64,000 bases of DNA from Tamarix chinensis (Eukaryota > Streptophyta > Magnoliopsida > Caryophyllales > Tamaricaceae), in assembly GCA_030549775.1 (NCBI GenBank), contig CM060175.1, positions 12,112,455-12,176,454 of the forward strand, written 5' to 3'. The position numbers were made by a program, and so were the translations under genes. Below the pieces are notes generated by a model. That model was not told where the DNA came from and did no database searches. It was given only the letters and a program-made list of their open reading frames with translations. Of this stretch, positions 37,705 to 48,561 are shown one piece after another. Numbering within the stretch: the first letter of the stretch is position 1; the number at the start of each line of letters is the position of its first letter.

Positions 37705-40689
37705 AGTCTTGGTTCGACACAAGTTAGAGAAATGCACAAATTCAAGGTGGAAACAAGCAAACACATCTACATCAACTTGGGATCGAGGTTCTTGATTCTT
37801 GATCACTCTTGCTTTAGTTTTTTGAACCTTGATTGCTTTTCTTGAATTCTTGTATGCATATGTATGATATTCGATGGTTAAATGTGGTATGATGATCTTG
37901 AATTTTTGCATGCTAAGAACCGATCAAAAATGTAATTGATTGCAAGTTAATGTGTCGAGTGATTTAAGGGAGAAAATGTGTGTGTGTGTGTGTGTGCTAC
38001 TTGTATTGGATTGATCTTGAAGAGAAATAGTGAAATGCCCCGAAAATTTCTAATTTTAAATAGTATATTTAAATGAGGTTTTATTATAAAATTTATTTAA
38101 GTATATTAAATTATTTAAAATAAAAGTAAATTAATGAGGACAAATCAAGAATAAATTTATAAGTACTTTAATTAGGAGGAATTTGGGTATTTTAACTAGT
38201 TAAATATTTTAATTTGGGAATTAACTAAATAAATTATTTGATTTAAAATAAGAAGGAGAAAATAGTTTGAAATTCATAATAACTTTATAAATAATTTAAT
38301 TGGATAAATTTAGTGTGTTTTACTAATTAAAATGGAAATTATGGAAAATCTTTTAAAAGTCCTAATTTAGCCTAAAAAGGGATTTAAATAATATTTTATT
38401 TAAATATTATTATTTTTAAATATCCCAAATATTCTAATTAATTTAATTGAGCCAACCCACTATTTTTATTTTTCCCTTTTTCCTTTTTCCTTTTCTTTTT
38501 CTTTTTCTTCTTCTTTTCTTTTTCTTTTCCTTCTTATCCTTGAACTGGGCCAGCTCGGCCACCCAGTCTTCTCCTTTTCTTTTCCTTCGGTCCAGCTCGC
38601 GCCCGCACGACTTTGCCTCCTTCTGCCGCCCCTCGATGCGCCGCGTTTTACTTCTTTTCCAACTTAAACTCAGCGTTCCATTTAATGCCTCCTCTTGCGT
38701 TGCCCGACCGCCCGATCTGCCTTTCTTTCTTTCTTTTCTTTTCCCCTGGACCGACCGATCCAGCCCCCATCTCCTTCTTTCTTCTTCCTCCTCTCTCCTC
38801 CGTCGCCGCTGCTGCAACTCCTGCGCCCGATAATGGCGGCGATGGCTACGCGGAACTTGACCGACCAATTCACCATTCTTTTTCTTCCTCTTGACTAGCA
38901 CATTGACTTGGAACGATCAATTATCCTCAACTCTCGCTCGTTTCTTCTCTTTTGGCTCGCGAAATTTCGGCCCCGACCCAAATGAACGCTGACCGATTTC
39001 TGTCACCGGCCACCAAAACCCTAGCAATAAATACCATCCAGGCGACCCCCAAAACCCTAATAATCCATCTAAACTCTATAAATAGCCTAATGGTGGATGT
39101 TTTCGAGACTTCTTCTCGAAAACCCTAAGAGAGATCTGCCTGCCACCCCCCGTTAGATGACTATCACTCCACCTCTGGCCAACTTCAACGCCTTATCTTG
39201 CTCCCAATCTCTTCCCTGCAATACCCCCTAATTAACTAAACCAACAAAAACCTTCGATTCATCTTGTACAAGCCTCTATAATTGCACAAAGTTGGTTAGT
39301 TGCTTCGACATAAAATTTCACCCGAGACGTTGAACCACCTTCTACCACCACATGCGCCGCTTCTAACACCTATTAAACCAACTATTAACTCCTACTAATT
39401 ATCCTCTACAGCCCCATATAATTATTTTAATTTTCTTCCTTTCCATCACCCATTTTCCGGCCACCTCCGGGAACCATCGCCGGTGCCACCTTCATCCTCC
39501 AACTCATGGTGATGCCATAGACATTTTAAATACTTTATTTCGAATTATTTAAAATTATTCTAATTTTAGCCAAAATTTTAGTATTAATTCAACTTTAATT
39601 ATTATTATTATAATATTATTATTAGTAATATTGATTGTATTCTAATTTCTAAATTTTGTTTACAGGTCTGGAAGTATTATTTAGTAAGATACAGTAATTA
39701 TCTCGGCCTTTACCTATTTGCTTAGATTTTTACATAATTGATGTTATTATTAATAATATTTATAATAATATTATTATTAGTATAATTACTTGGTTGATAC
39801 TGTGATTATTACTGGAAGAACAGAGGCCTTAAATTTTAATTATGCCTCGCATTTATAAAATTTATTAACATTATTAACATTTTTCAACATTATTTTAATT
39901 ATATTACCATTATTACCTTTATTAAAATATAATATAAGTATATATATAAATTATTAATTTTATTATCACAATTCTGAATAATATTATGTTTATCATTGTG
40001 GGAGGGTTAGAAATCCAACTTTTAATTTTAAGAATTTTGATATCATTAATATCTAATATTCTATTTATAAAAAGTATCATTAATATTATTGTACTTTATT
40101 TATATTACTAATTATTTTTATTACTATTATTCTTATTATTGTTATTATTATCATCATCATAGTTATGATATTATTAAATCTATTTTGGGAGAAGGGTAGG
40201 AACCCTTAGCTTATCACCTTTTCAAAAGAAAATAAGTGAATTAATTATATTAGTTCCTATAGTTAATTATTGAATAGTAAAATGTCATCCTAAAACCAAA
40301 TCTTGAAATAAGTTAGAATTATATAAGAGAGTCTAATTCTAGTATGCTTTGATATAATAGGAACCCAATCAAATCCCTCAAGTGGAATAGGAGCATGCAC
40401 CAAGACCGGTGACGTTTTAGATAAGGGGTGCTAAGGCCGTTTGTGTGTTTATATGTATTATGTGTTTCGCATGCTATGTATCCTATATTTATTATTATGA
40501 ATTATTTTATATGTGGTATGACATGGAGTTGAAGTATGTTTTTGTATGGCATGTGTACTATATGTATGTGACAATATGTGTTGTGACCTTGTAAGACATG
40601 CATGAGAGGATGTCGGTGTGGTTTGTATGGGAGAAAAGATGAAAAGTAGGATGGGGAAAGAAGTTGACTAAGGGAAGTGAGTTGACGTA

Positions 40690-41330
40690 ATTTTATGGTT
40701 TTATAAGGAATAATCTAATGTATGGTTTTATGTGGAAGAATATAATATATGGTTTTATGCGGAGAATATAATATATGGTTTTATTTGGGAGAATGTAAAT
40801 TATGATGTTATTTGGGAGAATTTAATTTATGATTTGCTTGGGGGAATTCAATTTATAGTTTTCCTTGGGAGATTCTAATTTATGATTTTATGTGGAAGAA
40901 TCTTTATGGTTTGAATTTAGGGTTTGTTAAGGATGAGTCTTTGGTTTGGTGAGGATTGAATGTAAGGTTGGTATGGATGAATCTTTATGGTTTGAATTTA
41001 GGGTTTGGCATGGAAGAATCTTTATGGTTTGAATTTAGGGTTGGTATGGACAAATCTTTGGGTCTTATATGGTTTGAATTTAGGGTTTTGTATGACGGAA
41101 TCTAGGGTTTACTTGGTGGTATTAATGGATTTATGTTGGTATTAGGGTTTGTATGATGATATTAAGGTTTGTATGGTGGTAATTATAGTTGTATGGTGGT
41201 ATTAGGATTTACATGGTGATATTGATGGTTGTATGGTGGTATTAGGGTTTGCATGGTTGAATTTAGGGCTTCACTTGGAATTTTAGGGTTTGCATGAAAA
41301 AGGTTCGAAGGTTTGCATGGGGAGATTAGT
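40690..41330 (+). repeat. imperfect tandem repeats in the giant LTR
   Basis: Some 20 units built on ATGGTTTTATGTGGGAGAATNTAATTT, changing gradually to GGTTTGAATTTAGGGTTTGTATGG and then GTATGGTGGTATTAGGGTTT. Period is about 25-40 bp. A shorter version is at 24850-24960 in copy 1. Confidence 0.8.
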
Positions 41331-41684
41331 GTCTGCATGGGTATTAAATTCACTTATGAAAAGTTGATTTGGGATGTAAGGGAGGAAATAGAAGAGTTAT
41401 TTGGGTGTTTGAATGTTTTGGGCGAAAAATAATACGTAAGACATTATAAGGGCATGGAGGTGACTGAATTAGGGTTTGGAGTGATTGACTATGGTTTTGG
41501 GGGTCAATTAGGGTATGTGGTGCATGTCTAGGGTTTGGTGGTAGCACATGTGTAATTGGTGAATAAAGTATGATGATGAATATGGAATTTATGAGTTAAT
41601 GATTCGTGCATGTCCAGGGTGAAAGCCTTTGAATAAGATACTTAAAGACATTAATCACGTAAAGTGAAAGATGTTGAGCCGGGC

Positions 41685-42025
41685 CCAGACCGATCCACCG
41701 GCATAATAGTGGCAGGGAATATTTCCCTCGCGACCAATCCATCGGCTATAATAGTGGCAGGGCATGTGCCCTCGCGACAGATCCACTGGCAATAATAGTG
41801 GGGGATCTCGAGCTCAACAAAATCAAACCCTACAGTTGCTAAGACATGGGAAAGATACTAATTACTTAATAGTGGAACACCGTGCGAGAAGGGGCCAGAC
41901 CGATCCACCAGCATATAATAGTGGCAGGATATGTTACCCTCGCGACTGATCCACCGGCTAAAATAGTGGCAGGGTATGTTACCCTTGCGACCGATCCACC
42001 AGCTAAAATAGTGGGGTTCCCGTAC
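41685..42025 (+). repeat. tandem array with two potential hairpins per unit
   Basis: Six units of about 44 bp. Each has CCGATCCACCGGC..ATAATAGTGG (arms CCAC/GTGG) followed by CAGGGCATGTGCCCTCGCGA (arms AGGG/CCCT), with spacer sequence between the third and fourth units. A diverged relative is at 53990-54560, and inverted versions lie near 20430-20600 and 10930-11030. Function unknown. Confidence 0.85.
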
Positions 42026-43255
42026 TCGTATGGACTTGATAAAAAGTATGGTGTGAAATGAGTTCTGATTAGAGATTAATTCAAAAATTAATCCAGTCTA
42101 CAATCGGGCCTTGTACTCTTACTTGGATGGTCGTAAGCACCTTATGTCATTGTGTTGGTAATTATTCCCTTCTACGTCCTGCATGATTTATGTATTTGTG
42201 TGTTGGCCTTAGTGATCAAGTCACCTTACTCAGTACTGGACCCGTACTAATACTACCTTGGTTGATGGGTCTTGTGATGATCCACTAATGGTGGGGAGCA
42301 GACCTCTTGTGCAGGTTTAAGATCATAGACTATTTTGGGGTGGCAGGCCTGACTTGAGTGAGTAGGAAATCTGGAATTTGACCCATCAGGTTTTATCTTG
42401 TTTAAATTTATTTCTATTTAGAAGTTACAAGTGTTATTTGAAACTTCAAGGGTATTGTAATTAACTCTTAATTTCTCGTACTCTGATTTTGTTGTTTGAT
42501 CTTTCGAATCTTTTATGAATTGTTAATTTGAATTTAATGTAAATCTTTTCTTTAGCCTTAGCACTTGGTACTGGAACGGTTGGAGAGAACCGGTCTGGTA
42601 CTAAGTGTGGCGGTAACATTCCCACAATTCACAGGTTTTAAGTGTTTCTATCTTAATTGCTTCCGTTTTAAAAAAAATTAGTGAATTTTGGGGTGTTACA
42701 AATAGTCTGCATGATATTGTACATGACTAGGATAGGCTTGCATGAAGAATAAAAACCTTTGATGACTGATTAAATTGCATGAGAATCAAATAAACCTTTA
42801 ACCCAAATCATTATTTGTTTGCTTAATATTTTTGTCAAGTGTGTGTCCTTGTGTATTCAAATATAAGTTGTGTGCAGTCCATCATTTGAACTGATTGTTT
42901 GTGAGATGCATATACCTAATACATATAGGTTCATGTTTCGAATCTTCTCTAGTTTTATTGCATGTTAGAACATAGAATACATACATAAGTTTTGTTAGAA
43001 GATATCAAATGATTAGTGTTATTTTTTGTTGAATTATATATCAAGCACTTAATAAGAAACATGTAAAGTGTCTTAATTCATTTGTGTGTGTGATAATGTT
43101 GATTTATGGTTGTATATTTTATTCATTGGAATAAAAAAAATTCTACAAGAACCAACTCAAAACTGAAGGAGACCCTTTGAGTGATTTAGATTCCAACTAA
43201 ACCCTAACGAATTACTAATATTTTATTAAGTGTGTTATCAAGTTGATTACTGTAG

Positions 43256-44004
43256 ATGGAGAACCGAATGTTAGAGTTATTTTTGAGACAACCCAAAAGC
43301 TATCAATCAATTTAGCTACAACCAATGCTCAACTTCAACAACTTCATCGAATATAAACTCAATTGCAAAGGATGGTGTCTCAATTTGCCAAACAAGATTC
43401 GGTGAAAATTTTACAAGAACAAAAAGAGTTGTTTAGAGATTTGATGGAAAGTGCTGAAAAGTCAATCAACCCAGCAAGAGGAAGATATTTGAACTCATGA
43501 GTAGAATATAAAGAAGAGTCACAAGAGAGTCGACATAATTGAAGGAACTATGATCATCGATCAAGGAATTATCTTATTGAAGATAAAGGTATCAAACTTG
43601 ATCTTCCTAATGTTGATAGTAAACTAAATAATGATTTATTTCTTGAGTGCTTACATAAGGTAGAGGTTATTTTTGAATTCAAGAATTATCATAATGAACA
43701 AAAGTGTAAATTAGCTACTCTTAAGTGTCAGAAGTTTTCTAGGATATAGTATGATATCTTGAAAAGAATAAGGGAAAGAGAGGGTAAATATAAAATCAAA
43801 TCTTTGGATAAGCTTAAGAAATATTTTAGAAGTAAATTTGTACCTATTGATTATGGGCAAAATAGTTACATTAGATTAACTACTCTTAGATAGAGACTTT
43901 TATGTTTTAAGAATATGTTATGGAATTCAAAAGGTTAGCACTTATACGTGACATCCATGAGAGAAAGGAACAAACATGTGTTAGATTTCTAGGTGGCCTT
44001 AACT
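43256..44004 (+). pseudogene. gypsy gag remnant, N-terminal part (copy 2)
   Basis: Starts at an ATG at 43256 and aligns with copy 1 gag after frameshifts (MEG/NR..., then NLATTNAQLQQL near 43310-43345). The retrotransposon-gag core reads LECLHKVEVIFEFKNYHNEQ (about 43650) and KCKLATLKCQKFSRI, then a stop where the family has Trp. It ends at CVRFLGGLN, where the CACTA-type element is inserted; the frame continues after 45893 as MMI. Several stops and shifts make it non-functional. Confidence 0.8.
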
Positions 44005-45028
44005 CACTACAATAAAACTCTTTTACAGTAACAAAACTTTTTCAACGATAACACTTTGTGGTTGCAAAAAATGTCTTTTGGCAACGACATTTTTATGATG
44101 TTACAAAAAGTTATTGCCAAAAATAATTCATTTATATAGTGATTATTAGGAAATGTTTTGCAACGACATTTGTCATTGCAATATATGTATTAGTTTATTT
44201 GCAACGACGTTTATATATTGTAATATACAAAAATTTTTTGCAACAACTTTTTTTTCTTTCAAAATGTTGATTGAACTTATTGAAAAAATTATACTTGTTG
44301 AAAATATTTATATTATTTTAATTAAATGAAATTTATATGCTTTGTAACGACATTTTTCGTTGCAATATATGCGATGGTTTATTTGCAACGACATTTGTCA
44401 TTGCAATATATGCAATAGTTTATTTGCAATGACATTTATTTATTGTAATATACAAAATATTTTTGCAATGACTTTTTTTTTGTTTTAAAATATTGATTGA
44501 ATTTATTGCAAGGTTTATACTTGTTGTTAATATTTAGATTATTCTAACGCAACAACAAGTTGTTACAAAAAAAAAGTATCAATAATTTTATTACAATGTC
44601 TATACTTTATTTCCACTACCTTCTCCAACTCCCAATATTACCTCCATTGTGTTACCCTCGTCTAGTTATATCAAAATGGACACAACAATCTTTCTCGGCA
44701 TCCATCAGCTTAATTAAAGCCCTAATTGCCATGCAAAATTCCAGTAAGTTTTTGTTCAATTTGATAATTTTTTCTTGATATATATATATTAAGAATTATT
44801 TTTATATATTTTGGTTATATTTATTTAAGTGAGACATATGTATATGGCATAATTTATGGACATCGGTTAGAGGTTTTACAGGTCATTTATTACAATGGTA
44901 TTTAAACAAGTTATTATGTCATTGCAATTGTATATTTTTGCAATGACAAAAATGGTTGTTAAAGTTTTAAGTTCAAATTTTGGAAAAGACTTTATTGTTT
45001 CAATTAAGTATTTTTTGCAATGATAAAG

Positions 45029-45394
45029 TGTAATACCCCCAAATTGAGTGGAATGTTATAAGGATTGATATAGCTACTTATATTAATATAGTATACCATT
45101 CTTTTGGTAATTCTATCTTAAGAACTCCATAGTTAAGCATGTTTACTGTGGAACAATTTTCAGGATGGGTGACTCTCTTAGGAAGTTCTAAAAATAACTC
45201 ATGTTGATTTATGGGGATTTTCAATCAATCCAAAAGCACTCCATGATAGCCCAATTCTTGTGGGCTTAGGTGGCTACCAAGTGGCCCGCATGGCCGTTTC
45301 GACTCAGGGTGTTAGTAATTTGTGGATCCTGAGTGCTATCAGATAGCACTTATATGGTCGTATTGACTCAAGGTATTTTGTAATTTTTTGTTTC
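45029..45394 (+). mobile_element. Cassandra-like TRIM/LTR carrying a 5S rRNA domain, inside the CACTA-type element
   Basis: Begins TGTAATACCCCCAAATT. The region 45085-45200 is recognisably derived from 5S rRNA: AAGAACTCCATAGTTAAGC (5S: AGAACTCCGCAGTTAAGC, Pol III box A region) and CAGGATGGGTGACTCTCTTAGGAAGTTC (5S box C region), given here in parts. At 45334 GTGCTATCAGATAGC resembles a Met-tRNA primer binding site. Just after it, a 45 bp segment of the LTR end (GGCCGTTTCGACTCAGGGTGTTA) recurs in altered form at 45352-45380, as if a 5' LTR, PBS and a stub of 3' LTR remain. TAAAG occurs on both sides (45024-45028, 45395-45399) as a possible duplication, but the right edge is uncertain because the end is not a clean CA. 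Confidence 0.7.
45085..45200 (+). pseudogene. 5S rRNA-derived domain with Pol III promoter boxes
   Basis: Matches plant 5S rRNA from about position 8 to 105 with many substitutions; the best-kept parts are box A (AGTTAAGCATG) and box C (GGATGGGTGACTCTCTTAGG). It is not in a 5S tandem array but in a Cassandra-like LTR, where such domains are known to occur. Not a functional 5S gene. Confidence 0.75.
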
Positions 45395-45893
45395 TAAAGT
45401 ATATTTAGTTTTTTGCAACAACATAAGCTGTTGCATTTAATGTGTTATCCAACGACAAATATTGTTGTTGTAACATGCTATTTTTTTTGCAACAACTTTT
45501 GTTGTTACAAATAACAAGCTTTCGCAACAACATAATTTGTTGCCAAACTACAACAAATATTTTTTCAACAACAAAATTCATTGCTAATTACAGGTTTTTG
45601 TAACAACATAAATTTTTGCTAAAGTAGGATCAATATTTCATAACGGAAAAAGTCATTGCAATATATAAACACATGTAGTGTATTGCAACGACATTTATTT
45701 AGCAACGATAATTTTTGTTGCATTTAATTACTTTTTTGCTATGACCATTGTCATTGGTTTAATTTTTTACAACACCATGTCGCACAATGAACCCACAACA
45801 AAAAATTTCATTGCCATATATATTTTTTGCAATGACTTTCTATCTTTAGCAACAAAAAGTATTGTTACTAAAAATGGATTTTTTGTAGTGACA

Positions 45894-46395
45894 TGATGAT
45901 TTGAGATAGAGTTGAAACTTTTTTATATGATTATCTTGATGATATGTTTCAACTATCTTTGATATTTGAAAAGAAAATCAAATCTACAAAGCCTCATGCC
46001 AAGCAAAGTACTTCTTCTACAAAGTACTACCTAAGTACACAAGACACCAAGTACGAGATGAGTACCTTAAGGCCTACAAATGTTGAAAAATAAATAAGGA
46101 CTTAAATAAGAGGAGAAGGGAAATGCTAATGTAAATGAGATCTCTACAAAGTAATGCTTTAAATTCTGAGGATTTGGACACTTCGCTAGAAAAATGTCCC
46201 AATCAAAGAGTATTATCTATACAAGAGATTGAAGATATGAAGACTTTGATGAAGACCTTGAGTTTGAGCCAAATGAAGAAATTTCAAGTGATTCTGAGGA
46301 TTAAGGCAATGCTTTTCATGTTTTGAAAAGAGTAATTCAAATGAAATCTAATGAGAAACCTAAACAAGAAGATAAAATATTCAAGACTAAAGAGA
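45894..46395 (+). pseudogene. gypsy gag remnant, C-terminal part with zinc knuckle (copy 2)
   Basis: Continues gag after the CACTA-type insertion (MMI near 45893). At 46155-46197 the reading C-F-K-F-*-G-F-G-H-F-A-R-K-C is a CCHC nucleocapsid knuckle with the second Cys codon changed and a stop. CPNQRVLSIQEIEDM follows, then an acidic linker. Frame changes are needed throughout. Confidence 0.7.
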
Positions 46396-47083
46396 GAGTG
46401 GGAGATACAGTTTGTTGGGCTATCATTGATAGTGGATCAAGTAAAAATGTAGATAATGAGATGATGGTAAAGGAATTGGGGTTAGATAAAACACCATATC
46501 CAAAACCTTATTCTCTTCAATGGATTAATAAGGACAAATGAGTTAAGGTAACAAAATAAACTCTAATCTCATTTCAAATAAGTAATTATCATGATGATGT
46601 GTTATGTGATGTTTTACCTATGGATGCATGTGGAATCTTATTAGATAGACCATGAAAATATGATATATTTACTATTCATAGTGGTATTACTAATGAGTGC
46701 CTTGTTGAAATGGATAGGAAAGAGCATAAACTTAAACCTTCTAAGTGTGATAATGATAACATAGCTGAAAGTAAAAAGAGTTTATTTTTGTATGAAAAGG
46801 TTATGATATAATGTATTCAGGAAAAGTTAGTTTCTATGTTTTAAATATCAAGGAATCCCTAAAAGGGAGAAAAATGAAAATAATCCTCAATTAGATTAGC
46901 TTATTGATGAATATAAAGATGTATTTCTTAATAACTTATCACTAGGGTTACCAGCTAAAAGAGGGACAGAGCAAGCTATAAACTTAATGTCTTGTGTGTC
47001 TTTATCTAATCAACTGGCTTATAGATATAATCCAAAAGAGTCTAAGGAGTTAGAGAGACTAATACAAGAGTGCATAGAAAAAA
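46396..47083 (+). pseudogene. gypsy protease and RT N-terminal linker (copy 2)
   Basis: VCWAIIDSGSSKNVDNEMMV near 46410-46470 carries the aspartic protease DSG. LPMDACGILLDRP*KYD near 46617-46665 is the end of the protease. LIDEYKDVFLNN and GLPAKRGTEQAINL near 46897-46985, followed by YRYNPKESKELERLIQECIE, are the linker and first helix of RT. The reading then jumps into RNase H (see next feature). Confidence 0.85.
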
Positions 47084-47400
47084 GGGCCGGTGTAGTTTTT
47101 AGTGAAAAATTAAATGGTGTTAAAAGAAACTATTCAACATATGATAAGGAATTTTATGCCATCATAAAAAGCTTAAAAACACAGTCATTATTTAAGACCT
47201 AAGTCATTTTGTTTTGCATTTGAATCATGAAAGTATAAATATTTACATGAAAAAAAAGGAAAACTAGCCCTAGACATGCAAAATAGGTTAGTTTCTTACA
47301 ATTCTTTGTGGTTTGTGTTAAATATTTTGATGATAAAGAAAATACACTGGTAGATGTATTATCAGGGAGATCTATGATACTTGTCATATTAGATGATAAA
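47084..47400 (+). pseudogene. gypsy RNase H end after a deletion of the RT core (copy 2)
   Basis: Directly after the first RT helix comes VVFSEKLNGVKRNYSTYDKE, which in intact elements lies near the start of RNase H, several hundred codons downstream. RHAK*VSFLQFF and ENTLVDVLSGR (about 47270-47370) are the usual end of the domain. The fingers, palm with the YxDD site and thumb are therefore missing, a deletion of roughly 1.2 kb by comparison with the family. Confidence 0.8.
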
Positions 47401-48560
47401 TTATTACGTTTTAAAATATTTAAGGAATTATATGAAAAAGATAAATATTTCTTTAAAATTTATAATGAGTGTAAGAAAAACCATAGTTATGGTAATTTTG
47501 TGCCTCGGGATGACTTTATTTTCAGACTTAAAAAGTTGTGTATAGCTTATTCTAGTGAATGTGAATTACTTGTTAAGGAATTACATCATGGAGGTATTGC
47601 TTGTCATTTTAGTGCTAATAAAACTATGGAAATATTATAAGAAAATTTCTACTAGCCCAAATGATAAAGTTAGTACAAGCTATTATTGGGAGATATATAA
47701 CTTGTCAAAAGAGTAAGATTTTATTCCATAAAGGTTTATATACTCCTTTACCTGTTCCTAGTCAACCATGGGAGGGGCTTAGTATGGATTTTATCTTAGG
47801 GTTACCAAGAATAAAAAGGAGAAATGATTTTATTATCATGATAGTATATAGATTTTCTTCGATGGCACATTTTATTCATTGTAATAAAACAGATGGCACA
47901 ACACATATGGCAGGTGTATATTTCAAGAAAATATTAAGGGTAGATGGTATTTCAAAAAGTATAGTATCGAATAAATATGTAAAAATTTTAAGTTACCTTT
48001 GGAAGACTATTTGGCATATGTTAAGTACTAAGTTGTTGCTTAGTACATTTCATCATCAACAAACAGATGGTCAAACTAAAGTGACTAGTAGGATCTTGGG
48101 AACTTTACTATGAGGATTAGTTAATAAGAGTATAAAGGATTGGGATATAAAACTCATACATGATGAATTTGCATATAATAAGAGTCATTCTAGTACAACT
48201 CGATCAAGTCCATTTAAAGTTGTCTATGGAATTAATCCATATTTTCCTTTTGATATGTTGTCATTAATGAAAGGTGATATTAAAAACTATGATTCTAAAG
48301 AAAAAATTGAATTCTTTAAGAAACTTCAAGAGAAAATTAATAAAAATATTGAGAAATATAATGCTAAATACCAAAACCAAGTGAAAAAAATGCACAAATA
48401 TTTTCTTTAGGAGACTTGGGATGGTTACACTTAAGAAAAGAGAGATTTCCAAATATAAGGAAAAATAAACTAATGCCAAGACCTTATGGACCATTTCAAA
48501 TATTTTTTTTTAAATTAATACTTATGAATTAGAGTAATTAGAATCATATGGAGGATTTTC
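47401..48560 (+). pseudogene. gypsy integrase (copy 2), catalytic residues lost
   Basis: The N-terminal zinc-binding region is visible (ELHHGGIACHFSANKT near 47575-47625, then RYITCQKSK near 47690, with Tyr where the first Cys of the pair is expected). GLYTPLPVPSQPWEGLSMDF holds the first catalytic Asp. The second Asp segment, normally SDRD.KFLS, reads SNKYVKILS, and the Glu segment TDGQTEV reads TDGQTKV, so two of the three catalytic acids are replaced by Asn and Lys. FAYNKSHSSTTRSSPFKVVY and, after a stop and frame changes, LRKERFPN...GPFQI near 48430-48505 give the C-terminal part. The integrase ends at ESYGGFS near 48560. Confidence 0.85.
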
Positions 48561-48561
48561 T

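Larger units (their letters stand above)
38031..42700 (+). repeat. complete giant solo LTR, 4670 bp
   Basis: Begins TGAAATGCCCCGAAAATT and ends GAATTTTGGGGTGTTACA, imperfect inverted ends. It is flanked by AATAG on both sides (38026-38030 and 42701-42705), an exact 5 bp target-site duplication. Inside, in order: an AT-rich 400 bp, a pyrimidine-rich tract (38450-39500), ATT/AT-rich DNA, a conserved block at 40385-40680, repeated GGTTTTATGTGGGAGAATNTA-type units (40690-41330), a hairpin array (41690-42020) and a 3' box GTGTGGCGGTAACATTCCC (42605). It has no gag-pol, so it is a solo LTR. Such length is known for Tat/Ogre-type elements, but without internal domains the assignment is only a suggestion. 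Open frames inside (for example 38447-38833 and the antisense one) are compositional. Confidence 0.85.
44005..45890. mobile_element. non-autonomous CACTA-type transposon inserted in gag
   Basis: 1886 bp. Left end is CACTACAATAAAACTC, right end read inward is CACTACAAAAAATCC, and similarity continues through AGTAACAA.ACTTTTT to about 40 bp. The flanks are ACT (44002-44004) and ACA (45891-45893). Copy 1 of gag shows the uninterrupted site GTTAACATGATG, so the target was ACA and the left duplicate mutated, fitting the 3 bp duplication of CACTA elements. The interior is dominated by subterminal words TTGCAACGACATTT and TTGCAATGAC in both orientations. A short GC-richer part at 44570-44745, ending CCAGTAAGTTTT, looks like an exon edge with a splice donor and may be captured or promoter-leader sequence. 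No transposase is present. Confidence 0.85.
36888..48560 (+). mobile_element. Ty3/gypsy LTR retrotransposon, copy 2, nested and 3' truncated
   Basis: Order on the plus strand: 5' LTR (36888-37685), primer binding site, leader, gag (43256 onward), protease, a deleted RT, the RNase H end, and integrase to about 48560. Its leader contains a 4670 bp giant solo LTR (38031-42700 plus TSD) and its gag a CACTA-type element (44005-45890). With these removed, the leader is about 895 bp, against about 880 bp in copy 1. No 3' LTR follows: at about 48560 the sequence changes directly into CACTA transposase. The integrase sequence style (GLYTPLPVP, MDFILGLP) is common in plant chromoviruses including CRM-like elements, but the clade needs a tree. 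Confidence 0.85.

Noticed and set aside
38443..38901. Overlapping long open frames on both strands (Lys/Arg/Glu-rich and Phe/Leu/Ser-rich)
   Set aside because: They are mirror images of a pyrimidine tract in the giant LTR, repeated in style at 22620-23800; no sign of coding selection.
40690..42025. CRISPR-like repeat array
   Set aside because: Repeats are imperfect, spacers are not unique, the DNA is plant nuclear and there are no cas genes; these are LTR tandem repeats.
45085..45200. 5S rRNA gene
   Set aside because: Many substitutions, no tandem array and an LTR context; it is a Cassandra-like 5S domain, not a functional 5S gene.
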